Positions 28,853 through 41,200 are shown, numbered from the stretch's first letter. The stretch is DNA of 64,000 bases from Euglena gracilis (GCA_039621445.1 CP154954.1:36255703-36319702), one strand, 5' to 3'. A program made the numbers and translations. The notes: generated from the sequence alone by a model not told the origin.

Positions 28853-29731
28853 TGCCGAAAGGGCATTACCAAGCCCATGTAAGGTAAGCGCCTTCATGGA
28901 GCTCATACACTATATATATACACTGGAGGCGGAAATCGCGAAACAGCCCTGGGATGAACCTGGGTCTGTGTCCTTCAGCGCTCTGGATGGAAGCATCCAA
29001 GAGCCCCCCCCCCCATGCCAACCCATAATACCAGTGACCATGCGGACGGAAACCGTCTGCGGGAGGTAATCGCCTCTTATTGCGTCGTGAAGGAGCTACT
29101 GCTGTGAAGACCTTGGCAGCCGGGAAACCTGGCAAGCCGCTAAGTGACGCACAGCACACAGCGCGCACGCCGTAATAATAGGCCAACTTGTCACTTTTCG
29201 GCCCTAAGGCCCTTAAGGCTGCCAGACAGCAAAAATTCTGTTCCGGCCTAAGCCAACCCCCCTCTCCTCCCTACTTTCCGCCCACCCCCGCAAAGCTGTC
29301 GCCGGCAGTCGGTTTTGTAAGTAGGCTTTTGTTTCCTAGTGCGGATATGACCGCCTAGGAGCACTATCCGGGTATGACCAGGATAGGAGCCTGCCCCCCC
29401 CTTCCACACCTCTCCCCTCGGGTTTTCAGCGAATCGCTTGACCAACCCCGCGTGCCTTTGGCGCACCCAAAGTGGGTGGATGGGATACTTTGACAGGAAA
29501 CCTGCCAAGCCCCAATTTCCCACAGTGGGCTTTTTCGCACCCCTAAGCCGAAACGGCTAATAGGTAACCGCGATAAGCGGTAACCTTTTGCGCGTTTTCG
29601 GGTTTTTGGGTTGCGCCACTGTGGAGAAAAGAGATCCGTGTTCTGGAAAACAAAACCCGATCAGGGCTGTGTCTGAAATCCTGACGGGACCTGGGATGAC
29701 CTGGTCCAAGAAGGAAATCGGGCATAGCCCT
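28853..29731 (+). other. 3' non-coding region of the element
   Basis: About 880 nt with no convincing ORF. It holds a (TA)5 run at 28911-28920, C-rich runs (about 29004-29014 and 29390-29402) and many hairpins. One is the TAAGCG-loop hairpin at 28876-28898. Others are a GGACGG/CCGTCT-type stem around AAA near 29043, CCTAG..GCGG/CCGC..CTAGG near 29337, CTATCC/GGATAG near 29364, CTTTGG/CCAAAG around CGCAC near 29456, and AGCCG/CGGCT around AAA near 29548. It may carry RNA export, packaging or 3'-processing signals; none is recognised by sequence. Confidence 0.6.
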
Positions 29732-29741
29732 GGGAGGGGGA
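29732..29741 (+). promoter_or_regulatory. Polypurine tract
   Basis: GGGAGGGGGA ends directly at the first base of the 3' LTR. It is the expected RNase-H-resistant primer for plus-strand DNA synthesis. Its position confirms the 3' LTR start. Confidence 0.93.
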
Positions 29742-30152
29742 TGTGTACCAGGCACGATCCCAGCTCTGTGGGAAACCTGCAGAGTCTGGATCCGTCACAA
29801 TCTGACGGCTGTGATGAACACAGCCTGACGATCGTGGCAGATCCTATGGGATTTAGCGACACGTATCACACGTGCCTGCGTGATCTCTTTTCCTCACAGG
29901 TGGTATTCTATTCTTCACATTCTGATTGTTTTGAAGTAAGAGGATTAACCTCTGAAAAGACTGAACTCGACTGTGAAGGAAAATCCTTCTACAGCGCCTT
30001 GCTTTGTGCTCTGCCTTAGCATAGGGGAATTGGGAAAAGGGCTTTTGTTACTCCAAGGATTTTTACTCACCTAAGTAGGTGCGCACCAGGAGAAAGCGAA
30101 ACAGGCTTTTCCGGGACGAAAGGGGTCAAAGGGAAGTCCTTGGACGTACACT
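29742..30152 (+). repeat. 3' LTR (411 bp)
   Basis: It aligns without gaps to 13373-13783, with three substitutions (29809 C, 29856 G, 29871 C). Identity is 408/411 (99.3 percent), so insertion is recent on an evolutionary scale. Here a hairpin with ATGAA loop and 7-bp arms GGCTGTG/CACAGCC (29807-29825) is perfect; the 5' LTR has G at the equivalent of 29809, which breaks one pair. Confidence 0.97.
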
Positions 30153-30157
30153 AAATG
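30153..30157. repeat. Target-site duplication, right copy (AAATG)
   Basis: AAATG follows the last LTR base and continues into TCCCCGGAATGG, the satellite sequence expected after the left-hand copy. Confidence 0.93.
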
Positions 30158-31814
30158 TCCCCGGAATGGTCGAATGCACCCGTCTAAATTTGCTGATTTC
30201 TTGCAATCAACATTCCCGCTGCATGTTTTTCTTCCCATTAAACCACGACAATCATGAAACCAACGGGTCCCCTGACTTTGGAGGCCTCCTGGAACACCCA
30301 TTCGGTTACTCGGAGTAAGGCACAATTTGGTCCATTTTTACATGGTAACCTGGGATGACCTGGTAAATGTCCCCGGAATGGTCGAATGCACCCATCTAAA
30401 TGTGCTCATTTCTTGCAATCTACATTCCCGCTGCATGTTGTTCTTACTATTAAACCACGACAATCATGAAACCAACGGGTCCCCTGACTTTGGAGGCCTC
30501 CTGGAACACCCATTCGGTTACTCGGAGTAAGGCACAATTTGGTCCATTTTTACATGGTAACCTGGGCTGGCCTGGAAAATGTCCCCCGGAATGGTCGAAT
30601 GCACCCATCTAACTGTGCTCACTTCCTGCAACCAACATTCCCGCTGCATGTTTTTCTTACTATTAAACCATGACAATCATGAAACCAACGGGTCCCCTGA
30701 CTTTGGAGGCCTCCTGGAACACCCATTCGGTTACTCGGAGTCAAGCACAATTTAGTCCATTTTTACATGGTAACCTGGGATGACCTGGTAAATGTCCCCG
30801 GAATGGTCGAATGCACCCATCTAAATGTGCTCATTTCTTGCAACAAACATTCCCAATGCATGTTTTTCTTACCATTAAACCACGACAATCATGAACCCAA
30901 CGGGTCCCCTGACTTTGGAGGCCTCCTGGAACACCCATTCGGTTACTCGGAGTAAGGCCCAGTTGGGTCCATTTTTACATGGTAACCTGGGCTGACCTGG
31001 TCAACGTCCCCCGGAATGGTCGAATGCACCCATCTAAATGTGCTCATTTCTTGCAACAAACATTCCCAATGCATGTTTTTCTTACCATTAAACCACGACA
31101 ATCATGAACCCAACGGGTCCCCTGACTTTGGAGGCCTCCTGGAACACCCATTCGGTTACTCGGAGTAAGGCCCAGTTGGGTCCATTTTTACATGGTAACC
31201 TGGGCTGACCTGGTCAACGTCCCCCGGAATGGTCGAATGCACCCATCTAAATGTGCTCATTTCTTGCAACAAACATTCCCAATGCATGTTTTTCTTACCA
31301 TTAAACCACGACAATCATGAAACCAACGGGTCCCCTGACTTTGGAGGCCTCCTGGAACACCCATTCGGTTACTCGGAGTAAGGCACAATTTGGTCCATTT
31401 TTACGTGGTAACCTGGGATAACCTGGTAAATGTCCCAGGAATGGTCGAATGCACCCATCTAAATGTGTTGATTTCTTGCAACCAAGATTCACGCTGCATG
31501 TTTTTCTTACCATTAAACCACGATAATCATGAAACCAACGGGTCCCCTGACTTTGGAGGCCTCTTGGAACACCCATTCGGTTACTCGCAGTAAGGCCCAA
31601 TCTGGTCCATTTTTACATAGTAACCTGGGCTGACCTGGTAAATGTCCCCCGGAATGGTCGAATGCACCCATCTAAATGTGCTGATTTCTTGCAACCAACA
31701 TTCCCGCTGCATGTTTTTCTTACCATTAAACCACGACAATCATGAACCCAAAGGGACCCCTGACTTTGGAGGCCTCCTGGAACACCCATTCGGTTACTCG
31801 GAGTCAAGCACAAT

Positions 31815-34800
31815 TTGGTCCATTTTTACATGGTAACCTGGGATGACCTGGTAAATGTCCCCGGAATGGTCGAATGCACCCATCTAAATGTGCTCATTTC
31901 TTGCAACAAACATTCCCAATGCATGTTTTTCTTACCATTAAACCACGACAATCATGAACCCAACGGGTCCCCTGACTTTGGAGGCCTCCTGGAACACCCA
32001 TTCGGTTACTCGGAGTAAGGCCCACATTGGTTCCATTTTTACATGGTAACCTGGGCTGACCTGGTCAACGTCCCCCGGAATGGTCGAATGCACCCATCTA
32101 AATGTGCTCATTTCTTGCAACAAACATTCCCAATGCATGTTTTTCTTACCATTAAACCACGACAATCATGAACCCAACGGGTCCCCTGACTTTGGAGGCC
32201 TCCTGGAACACCCATTCGGTTACTCGGAGTAAGGCCCAGTTGGGTCCATTTTTACATGGTAACCTGGGCTGACCTGGTCAACGTCCCCCGGAATGGTCGA
32301 ATGCACCCATCTAAATGTGCTCATTTCTTGCAACCAACATTCCAGCTGCATGTTTTTCTTACCATTAAACCACGACAATCATGAAACCAACGGGTCCCCT
32401 GACTTTGGAGGCCTCCTGGAACACCCATTCGGTTACTCGGAGTCAAGCACAATTTGGTCCATTTTTACATGGTAACCTGGGATGACCTGGTAAATGTCCC
32501 CGGAATGGTCGAATGCACCCATCTAAATGTGCTCATTTCTTGCAACAAACATTCCCAATTCATGTTTTTCTTACCATTAAACCACGACAATCATGAACCC
32601 AACGGGTCCCCTGACTTTGGAGGCCTCCTGGAACACCCATTCGGTTACTCGGAGTCAAGCACAATTTGGTCCATTTTTACATGGTAACCTGGGATGACCT
32701 GGTCAACGTCCCCCGGAATGGTCGAATGCACCCATCTAAATGTGCTCATTTCTTGCAACAAACATTCCCAATGAGTGTTTTTCTTACCATTAAACCACGA
32801 CAATCATGAACCCAACGGGTCCCCTGACTTTGGAGGCCTCCTGGAACACCCATTCGGTTACTCGGAGTAAGGCCCAGTTGGGTCCATTTTTACATGGTAA
32901 CCTGGGCTGACCTGGTCAACGTCCCCCGGAATGGTCGAATGCACCCATCTAAATGTGCTCATTTCTTGCAACCAACATTCCAGCTGCATGTTTTTCTTAC
33001 CATTAAACCACGACAATCATGAAACCAACGGGTCCCCTGACTTTGGAGGCCTCCTGGAACACCCATTCGGTTACTCGGAGTAAGGCCCAGTTGGGTCCAT
33101 TTTTGCATGGTAACCTGGGCTGACCTGGTCAACGTCCCCCGGAATGGTCGAATGCACCCATCTAAATGTGCTCATTTCTTGCAACAAACATTCCCAATGC
33201 ATGTTTTTCTTACCATTAAACCACGACAATCATGAACCCAACGGGTCCCCTGACTTTGGAGGCCTCCTGGAACACCCATTCGGTTACTCGGAGTAAGGCC
33301 CAGTTGGGTCCATTTTTACATGGTAACCTGGGCTGACCTGGTCAACGTCCCCCGGAATGGTCGAATGCACCCATCTAAATGTGCTCATTTCTTGCAACCA
33401 ACATTCCAGCTGCATGTTTTTCTTACCATTAAACCACGACAATCATGAAACCAACGGGTCCCCTGACTTTGGAGGCCTCCTGGAACACCCATTCGGTTAC
33501 TCGGAGTCAAGCACAATTTGGTCCATTTTTACATGGTAACCTGGGATGACCTGGTAAATGTCCCCGGAATGGTCGAATGCACCCATCTAAATGTGCTCAT
33601 TTCTTGCAACAAACATTCCCAATGCATGTTTTTCTTACCATTAAACCACGACAATCATGAACCCAACGGGTCCCCTGACTTTGGAGGCCTCCTGGAACAC
33701 CCATTCGGTTACTCGGAGTAAGGCCCACATTGGTTCCATTTTTACATGGTAACCTGGGCTGACCTGGTCAACGTCCCCCGGAATGGTCGAATGCACCCAT
33801 CTAAATGTGCTCATTTCTTGCAACAAACATTCCCAATGCATGTTTTTCTTACCATTAAACCACGACAATCATGAACCCAACGGGTCCCCTGACTTTGGAG
33901 GCCTCCTGGAACACCCATTCGGTTACTCGGAGTAAGGTCCATTTTTACATGGTAACCTGGGCTGACCTGGTCAACGTCCCCCGGAATGGTCGAATGCACC
34001 CATCTAAATGTGCTCATTTCTTGCAACCAACATTCCAGCTGCATGTTTTTCTTACCATTAAACCACGACAATCATGAAACCAACGGGTCCCCTGACTTTG
34101 GAGGCCTCCTGGAACACCCATTCGGTTACTCGGAGTCAAGCACAATTTGGTCCATTTTTACATGGTAACCTGGGATGACCTGGTAAATGTCCCCGGAATG
34201 GTCGAATGCACCCATCTAAATGTGCTCATTTCTTGCAACAAACATTCCCAATTCATGTTTTTCTTACCATTAAACCACGACAATCATGAACCCAACGGGT
34301 CCCCTGACTTTGGAGGCCTCCTGGAACACCCATTCGGTTACTCGGAGTCAAGCACAATTTGGTCCATTTTTACATGGTAACCTGGGATGACCTGGTCAAC
34401 GTCCCCCGGAATGGTCGAATGCACCCATCTAAATGTGCTCATTTCTTGCAACAAACATTCCCAATGAGTGTTTTTCTTACCAGTAAACCACGACAATCAT
34501 GAACCCAACGGGTCCCCTGACTTTGGAGGCCTCCTGGAACACCCATTCGGTTACTCGGAGTAAGGCCCAGTTGGGTCCATTTTTACATGGTAACCTGGGC
34601 TGACCTGGTCAACGTCCCCCGGAATGGTCGAATGCACCCATCTAAATGTGCTCATTTCTTGCAACCAACATTCCAGCTGCATGTTTTTCTTACCATTAAA
34701 CCACGACAATCATGAAACCAACGGGTCCCCTGACTTTGGAGGCCTCCTGGAACACCCATTCGGTTACTCGGAGTAAGGCCCAGTTGGGTCCATTTTTACA

Positions 34801-35210
34801 TGGTAACCTGGGCTGACCTGGTCAACGTCCCCCGGAATGGTCGAATACACCCATCTAAATGTGCTCATTTCTTGCAACAAACATTCCCAATGCATTTTTT
34901 TCTTACCATTAAACCACGACAATCATGAACCCAACGGGTCCCCTGACTTTGGAGGCCTCCTGGAACACCCATTCGGTTACTCGGAGTAAGGCCCAGTTGG
35001 GTCCATTTTTACATGGTAACCTGGGCTGACCTGGTCAACGTCCCCCGGAATGGTCGAATGCACCCATCTAAATGTGCTCATTTCTTGCAACCAACATTCC
35101 AGCTGCATGTTTTTCTTACCATTAAACCACGACAATCATGAAACCAACGGGTCCCCTGACTTTGGAGGCCTCCTGGAACACCCATTCGGTTACTCGGAGT
35201 AAGGCCCAGT
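31815..35210. repeat. Higher-order repeat, two copies of about 1.7 kb (8 monomers)
   Basis: 31815-33517 and 33518-about 35210 share the same order of diagnostic monomer variants, with offset 1703 bp falling to 1693 bp after a 10-bp deletion near 33936. Monomers within each copy differ more from one another than the copies differ from each other, the mark of block duplication. Confidence 0.8.
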
Positions 35211-38200
35211 TGGGTCCATTTTTACATGGTAACCTGGGCTGACCTGGTCAACGTCCCCCGGAATGGTCGAATGCACCCATCTAAATGTGCTCATTTCTTG
35301 CAACAAACATTCCCAATGTATGTTTTTATTACCATTAAACCACGACAATCATGAACCCAACGGGTCCCCTGACTTTGGAGGCCTCCTGGAACACCCATTC
35401 GGTTACTCGGAGTAAGGCCCAGTTGGGTCCATTTTTACATGGTAACCTGGGATGACCTGGTAAATGTCCCCCGGAATGGTCGAATGCACCCATCTAAATG
35501 TGCTCATTTCTTGCAACCAACATTCCCGCTGCATGTTTTTCTTACCATTAAACCACGACAATCATGAAACCAACGGGTCCCCTGACTTTGGAGGCCTCCT
35601 GGAACACCCATTCGGTTACTCGGAGTAAGGCACAATTTGGTCCATTTTTACGTGGTAACCTGGGATGACCTGGTAAATGTCCCCGGAATGGTCGAATGCA
35701 CCCATTAAATGTGCTCATTTCTTGCAACCAACATTCCCGCTGCATGTTTTTCTTACCATTAAACCACGACAATCATGAATCCAACGGGTCCCCTGACTTT
35801 GGAGGCCTCATGGAACACCCATTCGGTTACTCGGGGTAAGGCACAATTTGGTCCATTTTTACACGGTAACCTGGGCTGACCTGGTAAATGTCCCCGGAAT
35901 GGTCGAATGCACCCATCTAAATGTGCTCATTTCTTGCAATCAACATTCCCAATTCATGTTTTTCTTACCATTAAACCACGACAATCATGAACCCAACGGG
36001 TCCCCTGACTTTGGAGGCCTCCTGGAACACCCATTCGGTTACTCGGAGTCAAGCACAATTTGGTCCATTTTTACATGGTAACCTGGGATGACCTGGTCAA
36101 CGTCCCCCGGAATGGTCGAATGCACCCATCTAAATGTGTTGATTTCTTGCAACCAAGATTCACGCTGCATGTTTTTCTTACCATTAAACCACGATAATCA
36201 TGAAACCAACGGGTCCCCTGACTTTGGAGGCCTCCTGGAACACCCATTCGGTTACTCGCAGTAAGGCACAATTTGGTCCATTTTTACATGGTAACCTGGG
36301 CTGACCTGGTAAATGTCCCCGGAATGGTCGAATGCACCCATTAAATGTGCTCATTTCTTGCAGTCAACATTCCCGCTGCATGTTTTTCTTACCATTAAAC
36401 CACGACAATCATGAATCCAACGGGTCCCCTGACTTTGGAGGCCTCCTGGAACACCCATTCGGTTACTCGGGGTAAGGCACAATTTGGTCCATTTTTACAT
36501 GGTAACCTGGGCTGACCTGGTAAATGTCCCCGGAATGGTCGAATGCACCCATTAAATGTGCTCATTTCTTGCAATCAACATTCCCGCTGCATGTTTTTCT
36601 TACCATTAAACCACGACAATCATGAAACCAACGGGTCCCCTGACTTTGGAGGCCTCCTGGAACACCCATTCGGTTACTCGGAGTCAAGCACAATTTGGTC
36701 CATTTTTACATGGTAACCTGGGATGACCTGGTAAATGTCCCCGGAATGGTCGAATGCACCCATCTAAATGTGCTAATTTCTTGCAACAAACATTCCCAAT
36801 GCATGTTTTTCTTACCATTAAACCACGACAATCATGAACCCAACGGGTCCCCTGACTTTGGAGGCCTCCTGGAACACCCATTCGGTTACTCGGAGTAAGG
36901 CCCAGTTGGGTCCATTTTTACATGGTAACCTGGGCTGACCTGGTCAACGTCCCCCGGAATGGTCGAATGCACCCATCTAAATGTGCTCATTTCTTGCAAC
37001 AAACATTCCCAATGCATGTTTTTCTTACCATTAAACCACGACAATCATGAACCCAACGGGTCCCCTGACTTTGGAGGCCTCCTGGAACACCCATTCGGTT
37101 ACTCGGAGTAAGGCCCAGTTGGGTCCATTTTTACATGGTAACCTGGGCTGACCTGGTCAACGTCCCCCGGAATGGTCGAATGCACCCATCTAAATGTGCT
37201 CATTTCTTGCAACCAACATTCCAGCTGCATGTTTTTCTTACCATTAAACCACGACAATCATGAAACCAACGGGTCCCCTGACTTTGGAGGCCTCCTGGAA
37301 CACCCATTCGGTTACTCGGAGTAAGGCACAATTTGGTCCATTTTTACGTGGTAACCTGGGATGACCTGGTAAATGTCCCCGGAATGGTCGAATGCACCCA
37401 TCTAAATGTGCTCATTTCTTGCAACCAAGATTCACGCTGCATGTTTTTCTTACCATTAAACCACGATAATCATGAAACCAACGGGTCCCCTGACTTTGGA
37501 GGCCTCCTGGAACACCCATTCGGTTACTCGCAGTAAGGCCCAATTTGGTCCATTTTTACATAGTAACCTGGGCTGACCTGGTAAATGTCCCCCGGAATGG
37601 TCGAATGCACCCGTCTAAATGTGCTGATTTCTTGCAACCAACATTCCCGCTGCATGTTTTTCTTACCATTAAACCACGAAAGTCATGAAACCAACGGGCC
37701 CCCTGACTCCTGGAACACCCATTCGGTTACTCGGAGTAAGGCCCAATTTGGTCCATTTTTACATGGTAACCTGGGATGACCTGGTAAATGTCCCCGGAAT
37801 GGTCGAATGCACCCATCTAAATGTGCTCATTTCTTGCAACCAACGTTCCTGCTGCATGTTTTTCTTACCATTAAACCACGACAATCATGAACCCAACGGG
37901 CCCCCTGACTTTGGAGGCCTCCTGGAACACCCATTCGGTTACTCGGAGTAAGGCACAATTTGGTCCATTTTTACATGGTAACCTGGGCTGACCTGGTAAA
38001 TGTCCCCGGAATGGTCGAATGCACCCATTAAATGTGCTCATTTCTTGCAGTCAACATTCCCGCTGCATGTTTTTCCTACCATTAAACCACGACAATCATG
38101 AATCCAACGGGTCCCCTGACTTTGGAGGCCTCCTGGAACACCCATTCGGTTACTCGGGGTAAGGCACAATTTGGTCCATTTTTACATGGTAACCTGGGCT

Positions 38201-41200
38201 GACCTGGTAAATGTCCCCGGAATGGTCGAATGCACCCATTAAATGTGCTCATTTCTTGCAATCAACATTCCCGCTGCATGTTTTTCTTACCATTAAACCA
38301 CGACAATCATGAACCCAACGGGTCCCCTGACTTTGGAGGCCTCCTGGAACACCCATTCGGTTACTCGGAGTCAAGCCCAGTTGGGTCCACTTTTACATGG
38401 TAACCTGGGCTGACCTGGTCAACGTCCCCCGGAATGGTCGAATGCACCCATCTAAATGTGCTCATTTCTTGCAACCAACATTCCAGCTGCATGTTTTTCT
38501 TACCATTAAACCACGACAATCATGAACCCAACGGGTCCCCTGACTTTGGAGGCCTCCTGGAACACCCATTCGGTTACTCGGAGTAAGGCACAATTTGGTC
38601 CATTTTTACGTGGTAACCTGGGATGACCTGGTAAATGTCCCCGGAATGGTCGAATGCACCCATCTAAATGTGTTGATTTCTTGCAACCAAGATTCACGCT
38701 GCATGTTTTTCTTACCATTAAACCACGATAATCATGAAACCAACGGGTCCCCTGACTTTGGAGGCCTCCTGGAACACCCATTCGGTTACTCGCAGTAAGG
38801 CCCAATTTGGTCCATTTTTACATAGTAACCTGGGCTGACCTGGTAAATGTCCCCCGGAATGGTCGAATGCACCCATCTAAATGTGCTGATTTCTTGCAAC
38901 CAACATTCCCGCTGCATGTTTTTCTTACCATTAAACCACGACAATCATGAAACCAACGGGCCCCCTGACTTTGGAGGCCTCCTGGAACACCCATTCGGTT
39001 ACTCGGGGTAAGGCACAATTTGGTCCATTTTTACATGGTAACCTGGGCTGACCTGGTAAATGTCCCCGGAATGGTCGAGTGCAACCATCTAAATGTGCTC
39101 ATTTCTTGCAACAAACATTCCCAATGCATGTTTTTCTTACCATTAAACCACGACAATCATGAACCCAACGGGTCCCCTGACTTTGGAGGCCTCCTGGAAC
39201 ACCCATTCGGTTACTCGGAGTAAGGCCCAGTTGGGTCCATTTTTACATGGTAACCTGGGCTGACCTGGTAAGTGTCCCCCGGAATGGTCGAATGCACCCA
39301 TCTAAATGTGCTCATTTCTTGCAACCAACATTCCCAATGCATGTTTTTCTTAAAATTAAACCACGACAATCATGAAACCAACGGGTCCCCTGACTTTGGA
39401 GGCCTCCTGGAACACCCATTCGATTACTCGGAGTAAGGCCCAATTTGGTCCATTTTTACACGGTAACCTGGGCTGACCTGGTAAATGTCCCCCGGAATGG
39501 TCGAATGCACCCATCTAAATGTGCTCATTTCTTGCAACCAACATTACCGCTGCATGTTTTTCTTACCATTAAACCACGACAATCATGGAAGCAACGGGTC
39601 CCCTGACTTTGGAGGCCTCCTGGAACACCCCTTCGATTACTCGGAGTAAGGCCCAATTTGGTCCATTTTTACATGGTAACCTGGGCTGACCTGGTAAATG
39701 TCCCCCGGAATGGTCGAATGCACCCATCTAAATGTGCTGATTTCTTGCAACCAACAATCCCGCTGCATGTTTTTCTTCCCATTAAACCACGACAATCATG
39801 AACCCAACGGGTCCCCTGACTTTGGAGGCCTCCTGGAACACCCATTCGGTTACTCGGAGTAAGGCCCAATTTGGTCCATTTTTACATGGTAACCTGGGCT
39901 GACCTGGTAAATGTCCCCCGGAATGGTCGAATGCACCCATCTAAATGTGCTCATTTCTTGCAACCAACATTCCCAATGCATGTTTTTCTTACCATTAAAC
40001 CACGACAATCATGAACCCAACGGGTCCCCTGACTTTGGAGGCCTCCTGGAACACCCATTCGGTTACTCGGAGTAATGCCCAATTTGGTCCATTTTTACAT
40101 GTAACCTGGGCTGACCTGGTAAATGTTCCCCGGAATGGTCGAATGCACCCATCTAAATGTGCTGATTACTTGCAACCATCATTCCCGATGCATGTTTTTC
40201 TTACCATTAAACCACGACAATCATGAACCCAACGGGTCCCCTGACTTTGGAGGCCTCCTGGAACACCCATTCGGTTACTCGGAGTAAGGCCCAGTTGGGT
40301 CCATTTTTACATGGTAACCTGGGATGACCTGGTCAACGTCCCCCGGAATGGTCGAATGCACCCATCTAAATGTGCTCATTTCTTGCAACCAACATTCCCG
40401 CTGCATGTTTTTCTTACCATTAAACCACGACAATCATGGAACCAACGGGTCCCCTGACTTTGGAGGCCTCCTGGAACACCCATTCGGTTACTCGGAGTAA
40501 GGCCCAATTTGGTCAATTTTACATGGTAACCTGGGCTGACCTGGTAAATGTTCCCCGGAATGGACGAATGCACCCATCTAAATGTGCTCATTTCTTGCAA
40601 CCAACATTCCCGCTGCATGTTTTTCTTCCCATTAAAACACGACAGTCATGGAACCAACGGGTCCCCTGACTTTGGAGGCCTCCTGGAACACCCATTCGGT
40701 TACTCGGAGTAATGCCCAATTTGGTCCATTTTTACATGTAACCTGGGCTGACCTGGTAAATGTTCCCCGGAATGGTCGAATGCACCCATCTAAATATGCT
40801 GAATTCTTGCAACCAACATTCCCGCTGCATGTCTTCCTTACAATTAAACCACCACGATCATGAAACCAACGGGTCCCCGGACTTTGGAGGCCTCCTGGAA
40901 CACCCATTCGGTTACTCGGAGTAATGCCCAATTTGGTCCATTTTTACATGTAACCTGGGCTGACCTGGTAAATGTTCCCCGGAATGGTCAAATGCACCCA
41001 TCTGAATGTGCTCATTTCTTGCAACCAACATTCCCGCTGCATGTTTTTCTTACCATTAAACCACGACAATCATGGAACCAACGGGTCCCCTGACTTTGGA
41101 GGCCTCCTGGAACACCCATTCGGTTACTCGGAGTAATGCCCAATTTGGTCCGTTTTTACATGTAACCTGGGCTGACCTGGTAAATGTCCCCGGAATGGTC

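Larger units (their letters stand above)
13373..30152 (+). mobile_element. Complete LTR retrotransposon, Ty3/Gypsy chromovirus with accessory ORFs (16.8 kb)
   Basis: The element has paired 411-bp LTRs (3 mismatches), a 5-bp target duplication, a PBS abutting the 5' LTR and a polypurine tract abutting the 3' LTR. The domain order is coiled-coil ORF, Gag CA-NC, protease, PP-motif domain, RT, RNase H, integrase, GPY/F and chromodomain. Integrase after RT-RNase H plus a chromodomain places it in the chromovirus branch of Ty3/Gypsy. At 16.8 kb it is much longer than ordinary chromoviruses of about 5-8 kb. The excess is mainly the coiled-coil ORF, the ORF between protease and RT, and 5.6 kb of ORFs after the chromodomain. 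Several frames are joined by single stops or frame changes, so autonomy is uncertain. All domains seen retain their key residues. Confidence 0.97.
13373..30152 (+). repeat. Element-wide field of perfect mini-hairpins with recurring loops
   Basis: Reading the sense strand I found well over 100 perfect inverted repeats with arms of 5-8 bp and loops of 3-6 nt, in LTRs, leader, every ORF and the 3' region. Loop families recur on unrelated arms. AAA: 14204-14218, 16479-16493, 16531-16545, 19494-19508, 19515-19531, 22963-22979, 24697-24711, 25351-25369, 25779-25795. GAAG: 14431-14446, 19806-19823, 19981-19994, 21690-21705, 23551-23564, 24213-24228, 24513-24528, 25163-25176, 26374-26389. ATGAA: 14331-14345, 24260-24274, 26884-26898, 26991-27007, 29807-29825. 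TAAGCG: 16123-16142, 17892-17911, 18475-18490, 28876-28898. TAATGG: 16884-16903, 21805-21822. ATCAC: 14706-14720, 20070-20088. GAAAT: 22732-22748, 25422-25440. AAAGG: 20775-20795, 27461-27477. The neighbouring satellite lacks them. Confidence 0.85.
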
